Part shown: positions 11,855 to 22,690 of the stretch, in pieces
How the letters are laid out: each line of letters starts with the position of its first letter
Position numbering within the stretch: the first letter of the stretch is position 1
The notes under the pieces: generated by a model
What the model was told of the DNA's origin: nothing
Seen by the model: only the letters and a program-made list of their open reading frames with translations
Databases searched by the model: none
Program-made: the position numbers and the translations under genes
Assembly: GCA_034620365.1 (NCBI GenBank)
Contig: JAQGEQ010000071.1
Coordinates: 992,001 to 1,056,000 of the forward strand
Length of the DNA stretch: 64,000 nucleotides
From: Pegea sp. RAD2-039
Lineage: Eukaryota > Chordata > Thaliacea > Salpida > Salpidae
Reading direction: 5' to 3'

Positions 11855-12720
11855 AAATCATCTTCCTAATCTGCTCTTTCTCATCTGTGGGACTTTTTGA
11901 GATTTTTCTTTTTTTCCATCATTAACTGCCCGACATTTGATGACGTCACCTTTCCGTTTCCGTCCGCAAAACGCGCGTTATTTAATCGTTTAAATTGTTC
12001 GCAAAATAAATCTTCACATGTTCGAAACTGTCGTTGTCATGGCAACCGTGATCACTGAAACTTAGAAGCTGATTAAAGGATGCGTATTGACGAGAAAGCG
12101 GTTGTGCTAATGATGTCATTGTAGCCACTGGCACCTGTCGAAAATCGAACTTGAAGCGACGATGACATCATCAGCATGACAACCGTTGCCAACAAATCGG
12201 CGCTCGATAAACGCCGCAATTTGAAGATGATATCACGTGATAAGACTTCAAACATCCAAACTGTGGCTACCGACTCGTTAGTGGTGGAAGACAGGATGGA
12301 CAGGCAGACCAGGACTGATAAACGAGATAAGTTGATGCAAAAACGAATGGAAAATATCGGGGAAGTCCCTCGTGGGAGGTTTTTCGCTTTTCGGCGCCGC
12401 CAGAAACGGAGGTTTTTGATCTCAACTAACACTATGAGACTTGAAGGCGCCAGTGTGGCGTTTAGCATCCTCGTTTCATCTCTCACCGATCAATAGTGAG
12501 CAGAAGCGAAGTGAGACAGAAGGAAAAATGAGGATTTTCTCGCCGGCATGGTGGCGCCAACCTGACCTCTATTCGCCTTCGACACCCCCAACGTCAACCA
12601 CATACACACGTGCACGAGCGCACACACATTTGCACGTGTGCACATACACGCGCACCTTGCTTGGCAGCTGTTGTTCGCTTTTCATCTTAAAAATCATTCT
12701 GATCAAATAAAGTTTTTTAC
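11855..12720 (+). other. probable 3' UTR and downstream region of ATOH8-like gene
   Basis: AATAAA signals at 12005-12010 and 12706-12711. Relatively GC-rich with GGCGCC at 12393, 12446 and 12553 and TGACGTCA at 11941. Overlapping frames on the two strands (12073-12496) lack any recognisable domain. I favour a long 3' UTR or regulatory DNA. Confidence 0.45.
12600..12656. repeat. alternating purine-pyrimidine (CA/CG/TG) tract
   Basis: Dense CACGTG, GCAC and CACA steps over about 57 bp, resembling the tract at 9755-9795 on the other side of the ATOH8-like gene. Both are preceded by GGCGCCAA and a C-rich segment ending in CATACAC. Such tracts can adopt left-handed DNA under torsion; that is general knowledge, not shown here. 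Confidence 0.55.
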
Positions 12721-14363
12721 TTCAAATTGTCTTCTTGTTGAAAGAGCAAAAAAATTAGTCAGTAATAAATAATTGAAATCTATTTTTAGATTTTTTATTT
12801 GCTGTGACTGTAATTGCCTCAATAACTCTTGAAATGTTTATGCTTCTGCACATTTTATTCACTTTTTTGTTTATCACCAATAACATATTGAATATAATCA
12901 ATATGAATTGGAAGATATTGCGTTAGTTTATTTATCGAAATTTCCATAAATACAAGTTATAGTAGGACATCTAGCGGTTAACATTTAAAACAAATATTTT
13001 ATTTTTTTTTCAAATTTGAGAAGGAAACTAAAATCAAAGTTATTTATCAAGATAAAAATTGGTAATTACAGATTGTGTTTTGATATTTTATTAAGCTGAA
13101 AATTTCTGAGTAGCATTATATCATTTGATGCTAACATTAATAGGCAAGTAGACAACAGATTAGTAATGGCAAACGGATTCTTAAGTCGATTCCATTAAAG
13201 AGTATGGAGTGACAAAAAGTGCAAAACCAAGACAAAGATCGACCTGTAAATGGCTGTTGTTCTGGCCACACTTCTGTACTGATCTGAATCCCTGGTCTTA
13301 TATAACATTCCTGCTAAAAGAAAATAAATAGTTAATTTCATTCCTATATCTTTCTTTCTGTCGCTTTTTCTTAATTTAACTTTTGTTCATCTTTTCATTG
13401 TATAGTCACTTGGTCATTATATCTGGACTTCAAAGAACTGACAATGAAATAAAATAGAAATCTAAAACATTTTATCTTTTTTTATGAACACAATTTAGAT
13501 TTTAGTCGAAACTTTATTTCTGTTTACAAAGAATTATTTGGATATATTTAATACAATTGGTTTTAACATGTAAATATCTTTATTCATAATAAATATAAAC
13601 ATTGCGATAGTAGAAAACTAGAAATATAAACTATTTTTCAAGTTCCTTCGTCATTTAAGTTTTGATTAATTCACAAATGAACTATATTTTATCTGAATTC
13701 TCAACATATTTCTAATCCTTCCGATAAAATTCAAGATGACAAAAAGTAAATTTTTTAATTATTCAATTTTAGATAGACATTAAAATAAGAGTTAGCCACA
13801 AAACACATGTAAATGCAGTTGAGTTAATTTATCTTATAAACTTGAATACAAAACAGCAACAGATTATTTTATAATAATGATTGGTCTGCAAAAGCTTTTT
13901 ATAAAATAAGAATTCTGTCTTAAATCAACCCACAATTCTATAAAAAAAATCGCCATGGTGCTTGATGCTATAAGTGTAGTCAAAATTGATGCCAACAACC
14001 TATTTGGTGGAAATTTTTAAAACGCTCTGAAAATTATTTAAATCTGAAAAAATATTTTTAAAAGTGAATTTTATAAAGTTTTTTAAAATTTGTTTAAAGA
14101 TAATTAATGATACAAATTACCAGTTGTTAAAGAGTAAACTATAATACATATAACAATATACGTTTGATTATTGCCGCCAAAAATTAATAATTAATGATAA
14201 TTAAACAAACAAATAATTTTAATGATTTTGCAAACTTTAATGATGTTAATCATTAGATTTAACAAATCACAAAAATATTTTGTCAAAACCTTCATAGAGC
14301 GTTTCATTGAAAGATTATATAGATTCAAATTTGAAAAAGAGGTTTTAATAAAGATAAAAGTTA
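12721..14363. other. AT-rich intergenic DNA
   Basis: Apart from the LINE scrap at 13140-13310, no gene or strong signal seen. It serves as the upstream region of the ENPP gene. Confidence 0.6.
13140..13310 (+). mobile_element. LINE RT-domain scrap, same family as 3.67-4.62 kb
   Basis: Reads QVDNRLVMANGFLSR..., RVWSDKK..., and a TLLY...SESLV-like end in broken frames, which is the thumb region of invertebrate non-LTR RTs. Nucleotide similarity to 4338-4500 is evident by eye (GTAGACAACAGATTA shared). About 170 bp survive. Confidence 0.65.
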
Positions 14364-17300
14364 ATGATGGGACAATTTTTGCTATTTAGATTAAAGTTTT
14401 TGATGATATTGTCAGTTTTTTTGGCTGAATTACCAATAACAACTGCGCAGTCAAGTAAGACAGAAGGTAAAGATGCATTTTAACTGCTTGTTTATTCCAT
14501 TCATAAGTTTACTGCTTTTTATAAAGCTTCGGATTAAACTTGTTTTGTTATCATAGACTCGTGCTCTGAGTTTTGTGGTGAGAGTGCTGAAAACTTAGAT
14601 TGTAGATGTGATGATGGATGTTGGAAGACTGGTGACTGTTGTTCAGATTACATTCCAGTTTGTGCATCAAAAGGTAGAGTAGATAAAACTTTGAACTGAT
14701 GGAATACATCTGAAAATATAAATTGGGTTTCTCAAGATTCGTGTAAACGACGATGTGATGAATCATTTGATAATACAATGCCATGTTCTTGTACTAGTGA
14801 CTGTATTGAATATGGAAACTGTTGTTACGATTTTATAGCCGAATGCACTACAGAAAGTAGGTCAACAAGTATGTATTTGTATTATCTAAAGTAAGTTTTA
14901 CGTAGGATCTTGTAAATGGAGATGTGGGGAAGATTATAATCCACAAGATCAGTGTCATTGTCATTCAGATTGCACTGAAAATTGTTGTGAAGATTACATT
15001 GGTGTTTGTGTTTTTGATCGCAGTAATAAATAATAAACTTAACTAGAAATTATATTCAAAGATTATTTTGTCAGGAACTTACTACTGCTTGGATGAGTGT
15101 GACGTTGATCGAGAGTTTTGTTCGTGCAAACCAGATTGTTATGAGGTGAAAAACTGTTGTTCAGATTACCAACTTGTTTGTGAAAGTATGTGATAAAATT
15201 TGAGAGAATTTTTTTCGTTTTATCAAAAACGGTGATCATCAGATAAAGTTTCATGGACTAAAGAAGATTGTAGTACTTCACAGCAATGTCCCGATGGGTC
15301 AGTCTATTTAATCAATAATTTGTCTCATTTTCATTATTTTATTTTAATTGAAGATATGAGGAACCAATTTTGATCTTGTTTTCAATCGATGGCTTTAAAG
15401 CTGAATATATTAATCGGCAAGAAACTCCTTATATTTGGAAAACTGGTAAAACATAATATATTCCAAATTATCCGATACTCTAAGATTGTGAATTTTTATT
15501 TAGCATCTTGTGGAGTACATGCTCCTTACATGAGATCTGCTTATCCAACCGTGACGTTCCCTAATCATTACACCATTGTCACTGTAAGAACAACTTCAAA
15601 GATTATTTTTAGATTTCAGCTGATGTTGTTCTCAGGGACTATATCCTGAAAGTCACGGGATTATTGACAACAAAATGTATGATCACAAGATGAAAGAAGA
15701 GTTCAAATTGGGATCAGAATCTTCATTCAAGTCATTCTGGTGGGGTGGTGAGCCGGTGAATACTTTTCTTAAAAACATGAAATGTTCATCAACTGACAAC
15801 TTCATCTTCAGTTTTGGATTACAACAAAAAATCAAGATAAGAAGAGCGCTTGCTACTTCTGGCCTGGTTCTGACGTCAACATGACCCATGGTTACCCAGA
15901 CTATTGGAAACTTTACGATGGAAGTGTCCCGTTTGAAGAGCGAATGTATGGAGCACTGGAATGGATTGATCTTCCGAAAAATGAGAGGTTTCAATTGTTG
16001 TAGTTTCAAAAAGTTGCAAAAAATTAAACTACAATTTCTATTTATTTCAGACCTTCATTTATCACCCTTTACATCGAAAATGTGGACCATGCTGGCCACT
16101 CAGATGGACCAGACTCAGATGAAGTCAACAAACAATTAAAAATTGCTGACCAAGCAGTTGGGTATCTAATCGAAGGATTGCGTCTGAGAGGACTAGAAAA
16201 TTGCGTCAATATCATCATCTTAGCAGATCATGGTGATGAAGATGAGAAGTTTTGATGAAATAATTTGATCTTAAAACAGGGATGTCACCAATATCATGTG
16301 AAAGGAAGTCGAACGTTGAAAGTTATGGTATCAATGTGGATGATGTCTACTTCCGGAGCGGAGCGTTTGGAAGAGTTGGAAAGTCGCCTGATGTAGAGAA
16401 GCATGACCTATATGATGCAGATGAAGTCAATAGCAAACTGAAATGTACTCGAAATGAAAGTCATTGGCAGGTAGCCCTAAGGAGTCACCTCAAACCACTT
16501 CAAATCTTTAATAATTTTTTTCAGTCTTTTATCAAATATGAATATTTACCAAAAAGGTATCATTACGCAAAAAATGACCGAATTGATGATGTAATTCTTA
16601 CTATGGATGATAAATGGATTGTTGAAGGGTGATTAATATCTGATATCTATCGAAATTTATCTTTTTTGAATTATATTCGATATTTTATTAATTTTTGAAT
16701 TATCTTAAAATCCATTTTATTCTTTAAAATTAGAAAAAAAGGTTCTTATACCAGTTGCAATGGTGGAAATCATGGATTTGATAACGAATTCAAGAACATG
16801 CATGTAGGTGCTTGTCTTTGAAACCTCCACACCAAATAACTGACTTTCATTTGCAGGCATTATTCACTGGACATGGCCCCGCATTTAAAAACTCTTTCAA
16901 CTCTACTGATCCCTTTGAAGCAATTGAAGTTTATAACTTGATGTCAGGTAACTTCATTTTACAACCATCTTTATTAAACTAAGCATGATGATTTTGTAGA
17001 TATATTAGATGTTACTCCAGCTCCTAATAATGGAACTCAGGGAAGCTTAAATCATTTATTAAAAAACCCTACAAAACTATCTTTTGAGAAAAATCTGATC
17101 TCTGAAGACGATTGTTTATTTGATGGAACAACACCGACTGAAGTTGACTGTAAATCGTGTCAAGTAAACTTTTTTATCATTCTAAAGCTCGTTTATCTTT
17201 TAATTTTAAATTTTGTTTCTAGAAAATTAACGCAGAAGAATCTAATAAAAGATTAGATTTGGCTCAATCAACAAGTAACTATATTAACAATTACATATTA

Positions 17301-18763
17301 AGCGGTCTGAAAACTAATATTTACTTTTGTATAAAGTTGATAAATATCAATCAAAACATTTGCTGTTTGGAAAACCTCAGGTGTTGGCATCACAAGGCGA
17401 TCCGTGGAATTATTGTTTGTTGACAAATGAAGACTATGTTATTGCCTATGATAAAACAAAAAAAAATCCGTTGTATGCTTCATACATCCTGACTAGTAAA
17501 GTAAACCTTCTTCCTTGATAATTTGTTTCTATGAATCATTCAAACGAAATTACTAAATAAAAATAATTTTTTGAAAGAGCCTGGAGCTAAAATCATCCAA
17601 ACTATGTCCGCGGTTTGATCCACGTGTAGATGAAACATGTATGACGTCATGCACTGCTTATGAAGACAACAGTCTAATAGAATGGATGTATTTGTTTCCA
17701 TCGGGTATGTGACAGACAATCTGTTGCTAATGGAATGAAAAAGAATATTAAATAAAAAAAAATATATAATTTTTTTCAGAACTATCTAATGATGGAAATG
17801 AACCAGATACAAGCCTGACAACTAATATTGTTCCAATTTATTTGAGTTTTAAACCAGGTTCAAACAAATGATATTTTCAAAACAACTGAACTTTATAAAT
17901 TCAAAATAATATTTTCAGTAATATCAAAATGAAAATACTTCAAGTTATTTTGATTCAGTAACTTAATTTTTTAGTATGGAAGTACATGTCTTTAAAATTA
18001 GATGAATGGTCACGTGCTTATGGGAGTATACACGTGACTAGTGGTCCTGTTTACGATTACAACTTTGATGGAATGGCTGATACAGCAGATATCATAAACA
18101 GGTTTATTAAACCAAAAAGTTCTTAATATTAATATAAAAAATAATTTGAATTGAAATAGAATAAACTACTAAATTAATACAAATTAATTTGTTTAACAGC
18201 TTCATTGAAAAAGGTTCTATCAAAATACCAACACACTACTTCATAATTATCAGTCGATGTAAATCTTATAAAGAAAATAGAAATATTGATGATTGTATCA
18301 AATCTATAGAAGATATAGAAACTCTTTCTTATATCATTCCTAACTATTCGTATAAACAATGCAACCAAGTGAGTTCAGAATCTTTTATTATAATTAAGTA
18401 ATATAATTATTTGTGAAAACTGTAGTGGCACATATTTTTCATATTAAGTTTGTAGCTTTAATAACAAAAAGAAACATTTGATGATTACAGGTTGATGATG
18501 AGTCCCTAGACTGGGTGGAAGATACAATAATTCAGCATCTGTGTCGAATTCGTGATATTGAATTACTCACTAACATGATTTTCATGGAAAAATATTCGGA
18601 AAAAATGACATCTAACAAATGGATTGGTTTGCGTCTGAAGCTTCCTCAATTTGAGTCAGATTGGTTTAAAATTTCTAACAGTCATAATTCAATTCATCGA
18701 AACAATTCCTCCCTTCTTGTAATCATTTATCTATCTTTTTCTTATTACATTTGCTTTTATTGA
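14364..18763 (+). CDS. ENPP: ectonucleotide pyrophosphatase/phosphodiesterase with four somatomedin-B domains
   Basis: 23 exons from ATG 14364 to TGA 18761-18763; lengths sum to 957 codons. Order: hydrophobic signal ([20 protein letters not shown]), four somatomedin-B domains each encoded by one exon bounded by phase-1 introns (14557-14673, 14737-14856, 14906-15022, 15075-15185), phosphodiesterase domain (about 15243-17163), then the inactive nuclease-like domain to the end. Catalytic and zinc residues are present: Asp in FSIDGF, nucleophile Thr in TVTFPNH (15554-15556), [13 protein letters not shown] and GNHGF. Family members hydrolyse nucleotide or lysophospholipid phosphodiesters outside the cell. 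The C-terminus is a polar stretch followed by [16 protein letters not shown], which looks like a GPI-attachment signal. Vertebrate ENPP1-3 have two SMB domains; substrate class cannot be told from sequence alone. ENPP1/3-like is the closest by eye. Confidence 0.93.
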
Positions 18764-20247
18764 TCAAAATATAATTTAAAAACTGAATTTTATTTACTAA
18801 ACAGATATATAATTCAATAATCGTGTTAAAAATTACAGAGCTCAAATCAATTTTCATTCTTGTGATTAAAATATATATTTTGAAACTTGATAGAGTTTAA
18901 ATTGTGAAGCTATCCTACTAGCCAAAATAGTTTTTTTAAAGAAATGAGTTTTAACGTAAGCGTTTATTTGAATCCTTTTTTATTCAATAATTAATGAAAA
19001 AGTTATTTAGATAGAAATAATGAATTTTTTAAATAGCCTCAAAAACTGATATGTTGCTGTTCTTTGGTAGGTAAGTTTATCTTTAAAAATAAAGTTTTAT
19101 GTAAGTTTTGTTATCTATTTAGAAATTAGAAGTGTTCTATAGAAGTGTTCCATAGAAGTGCTTTAGAATACGCCATTAAAGAAAAATCATGTTAAAAACG
19201 CTCTAAAGAATTCCATTTCTAGTTTATTTTATTTTTATAAAGTTAATTACAAACTATTAGTTCAATCAATTTGTTAAACAAATCTTAAAATTGCTTAAAG
19301 AAAATGTTTATAGTAGTTGAAGTAGAAAAGAAAATAGTAAATTTAGCATTCACTCAATAAAGAGTAACCCAATTTTTCAAAAGTGGCTCTTACAACATAG
19401 CAAAGTTGGCATAAGTGATTTTAGCTGTAACATTTTTATTCTGATTAGATTTATAGCTATTTAACCTATTTTAATACTATTTAAAGTAATTAATGAGTCT
19501 ACAATGTCCTTACAAACTTTTTACAGTCCAATCTATTTGAACTTAACATTTTTGATGTAATCAGCAAAAGATCTTTTAAAACATTCTACATCTAGTTGTG
19601 TTTATTTAGAACATAGTAAAAATAAAAACTAAATATCAAGCTGATAAATATATTGAAAAAGTTGAATATATTAGTTATTTTTTCTCTTCATTCTTTTTGA
19701 AATTGACGAGAATAAAATGTCTGTATTGATGTAACTATTTCCAAGATTTTTACAAGCATCTTTTTTATCTTTTAAAAATAAAATGATAGACCGTTTTTCA
19801 TCTGGGTTTCTAATGAATGTACAAACTTCAATTCATCGTTAAAGATGTTGTTACGTTAGGTTATCTTGTTGTAAATGTTAGCGTATCAAAAAATCTGGTG
19901 TAATGACAAATTGGTTTGTGTTTTCGGCACCTTTAAAGTGTATTTGATACTTTAATTTGATGCTTTTGAGCTGGATAGTTTATTGTATATTGGTTGAAGA
20001 GATTATTATTTACTTTTTTTAATACAGCGCTGACACATCAATGTAGAAAAAACAACCAATAATTGTTTATTGTCAAACGATAGATATAATTTTTTCTTAA
20101 GTTTAGATTTTTTCCCATTTTTCTCTGACTTTTCTTAAATACTTGGTTTTTGCAATATATGAGTTTAAGAACATGTGCCGATCTCACGTGTATGTCTACC
20201 AACGTACATGCTTCTTTCAGTTGCTTGCAATATGTTTGCTTTAAGAT
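18764..20247. other. AT-rich intergenic DNA between ENPP and its partial copy
   Basis: No coding exons, RNA genes or repeats recognised. No obvious AATAAA close behind the ENPP stop apart from AT-rich variants. Confidence 0.55.
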
Positions 20248-20969
20248 TTTTTTGGTTTATCAAAAACGGTGATCATCAGATAAAGTTTCATGGATTAAAG
20301 AAGATTGTAGTACTTCACAGCAATGTCCCGATGGGTCAGTCTATTTAATCAATAATTTGTCTCATTTTCATTTTTCTATTTCAATTGAAGATATGAGGAA
20401 CCAATTTTGATCTTGTTTTCAATCGATGGCTTTAAAGCTGAATATATTAATCGGCAAGAAACTCCTTATATTTGGAAAACTGGTAAAACAGAATACTACA
20501 AAATAATCTGATATTCTAAGATTGTGAATTTATATTTAGCATCTTGTGGAGTACATGCTCCTTACATGAGATCTGCTCACCCAACCGTGAGAAAATAGAA
20601 ATATTGATGATTGTATTAAATATGTAGAAGATATAGAAACTCTTTCTTATATCATTCCTAACTATTCGTATAAACAATGCAACCAAGTGAGTTTAGGAAT
20701 CTTTCATTATAATTAAGTAATATAATTATTTGTGAAAACTGTAGTGGCACATATTTTTCATATTAAGTTTGTAACTTTAATAACCAAAAGAAACATTTGA
20801 TGATTACAGGTTGATGATGAGTCCCTAGACTGGGTGGAAGATAAAATAATTCAGCATCTGTGTCGAATTCGTGATATTGAATTACTCACTAACATGATTT
20901 TCATGGAAAAATATTCGGAAAAAATGACATCTAACAAATTCCTCAATTTGAGTCAGATTGGTTTAAAAT
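20248..20969 (+). pseudogene. internally deleted duplicate of ENPP gene
   Basis: 20248-20587 copies ENPP exons 6, 7 and the start of 8, including their introns (compare 15217-15551). The sequence then jumps directly to a copy of exon 22 onward (compare 18272-18680). About 2.7 kb of the parent is missing at the junction near 20587-20590. The copy keeps introns, so it arose from genomic DNA, not by reverse transcription. Identity by eye is about 97%, so it is recent. The joined frame meets a stop just after the junction, and the last exon has a deletion of about 22 bp (near 20939). The domain fragments could not form an active enzyme. Confidence 0.92.
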
Positions 20970-21657
20970 ACAAATTTCAAACGAGCAGTTTTCAATTCAT
21001 AAAACTTCATTACCCTGTATTGCTTTCATTCATAATTTGTAAATACTTTATTTAACAAATACTCTGTTTGAAAGATGCCATCCTATTTAATTAAGAACCA
21101 AACTAATTTGGCAACTTTGAATGTGACGAAGAAGCTTTTATTTCTATATTAGCTTTTACTAAATACTTTGAATTTCTAAAATTGTAGTTTTTATTCAAAA
21201 AAAGAGTTAGCAATAATTCGTTGCATAAAACATAAAAGTTTGAGACATTTGCTTCTTGCGTAGGCTTAAACGAGGGTTTTTAGAAATAAGACAATGAGAT
21301 GGAGGAATGGTGAGGTTAACTGGTAGCTAATCTGTACTTTAAAAGCTCGAATCCCACCTCGTCATCAACGATACGGAATGTTGAACTAAATTACACTACT
21401 TATAAAAGTATCTTCCATAACTATGGGTAGTTGGTGCCTCTACCTTATAGTTGCTTGGAGAAAAGCAAAGACTATGAAGATAAGCCTAAAGAACAAACAA
21501 CAACTCATCGACCTCAATACCACTGTGCCTGGTCACTGTCCCGTGTCACCAAGCGGCGCATTTATAGAACTAGGTTATTTTAGGTTACACTGTTCACCAT
21601 TATATTTAAATCTCTTGCACAAGTAGAGAGAAAATCTAGCTTCTGGTATCTATTCCT
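20970..21657. other. intergenic DNA with a possible degenerate SINE
   Basis: About 21243-21640 is GC-richer than its surroundings and carries a B-box-like AGCTCGAATCC at 21344-21354, with an A-box-like region upstream. It may be an old tRNA-derived SINE. Ends are not defined and similarity to the SINE at 22.87 kb is not obvious. Confidence 0.3.
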
Positions 21658-22690
21658 CCTGTCTACAAAGTTCAATCAAACTAAAAAAAACCTAAAAATA
21701 GTTATTAAATTTTCAGTAAATTGTTTTTTCACTATTCACCCTTAATTGCAAAAATTGATTTTTTTAAACCCTCTTTTTGTTGTGAACAGAAACAAGAATA
21801 TTTTAATTAGATGAATAATTGTTATTTTTTGTACTATGATTCGTTTAAAAACTTTTTTGTATTTCTAAAAACCTAAATTTTAAAAGTATCAAACCTATAT
21901 TACAACCATCAAGTTAAAAAAGTTGAAAGTTTTTAATTAATTTCGTTTCTATCACATATTTAAGACAATTTTTTGAGAAGGAATAAAAAATGTTTTCAAA
22001 TTGATATATAAAATTTTACTTAAAGTTCTAAAATAACTTGAAAGATTCATTTAAAGTTACACACTTGCTTGATTTATTTATTCAAGATTATAGAAAACTC
22101 GAGAAAAAAATCAGATAGAAGTTCTTAAAGGAAATTTTTACAAAATTAATTTACAGAATTTAACTAAAAATAGTTTCTATGCATAGGAGTAACTATAAAT
22201 CATTTGAAACGTGTGATGCTAAGAAAACACAAAGTGATAAACATGCAAGCATAAGTAAAAATATACAATTTAAAATCAAAGCTTTTATTCTTCACCATTT
22301 CAGCCATAACAATATATTTGATCGCGATATTATTGCTATTTTTATTACAAGTCATCTCTAAATTTAGGATGATGGAAATCTAGTTTTACATCTTTATTAT
22401 GATGTTCATCTATAGTTTTCTTGATCTGATCATAACAGGTAGATGAGTCTTGGTCGCTACAATGAACCAAAACTTTGTGTTCTTTTACTCCTAGAGAAAT
22501 TTATAGCAACAAGTTATCAGAAACTAGTTTTTTTGTGCAATTATTATCATTGTTTTTTTATAAATTTTTTTATTAATCAAAATTAAGGTTGAAATTACTT
22601 ACTCTGGTTTCCAGCAACGATAAGAACAAGGTAAGATATTAATATAAATGCAAAAACAATTTTTATAACTTTCATTTTAAAGTTTTAAAT
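21658..22690. repeat. direct-repeat copy A of a tandem duplication (contains peptide gene A)
   Basis: Nearly identical to 23925-24915. In the noncoding part (21660-22340 versus 23925-24590) I count about a dozen substitutions in some 600 aligned bases, about 2%, plus small indels. It carries a minus-strand two-exon secreted peptide gene. The long plus-strand frame at 22179-22361 lies in this conserved flank and is not supported as a gene. Confidence 0.9.
22345..22675 (-). CDS. small secreted peptide gene, copy A
   Basis: Two exons on the minus strand: 22603-22675 (ATG at 22673-22675) and 22345-22490 (TAA at 22345-22347), with an intron of 112 bp bounded by GTAAGT and CTCTAG. The product is 71 residues: a signal peptide (MKVIKIVFAFILISYLVLIV, cleavage probably after AG) and a mature part of about 50 residues beginning RVKEHKVLVHCSDQD, with two cysteines, a charged helix-like YDQIKKTIDEHH and a conserved tail KLDFHHPKFRDDL. 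No family recognised. A paralogue sits at 24594-24902. A TATA-like element (TATAAAA, 22696-22702 on the minus strand) lies about 20 bp above the ATG. Function unknown; secretion is inferred from the hydrophobic start. Two-exon structure shared with copy B makes a real gene likely. Confidence 0.75.

Noticed and set aside
12073-12496. Opposite-strand frames of 137 and 106 codons
   Set aside because: Both lie in the probable 3' UTR of ATOH8, between two AATAAA signals, and are mutually exclusive. No family recognised, and GC-rich noncoding DNA often stays open by chance.
14551-14784. Minus-strand frame of 77 codons
   Set aside because: It is a shadow of the first two somatomedin-B exons of ENPP.
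22179-22361. Plus-strand frame repeated at 24429-24632
   Set aside because: It occurs twice only because it lies in the duplicated flank. Its end shifts frame between copies, and the minus-strand peptide genes explain the overlap.
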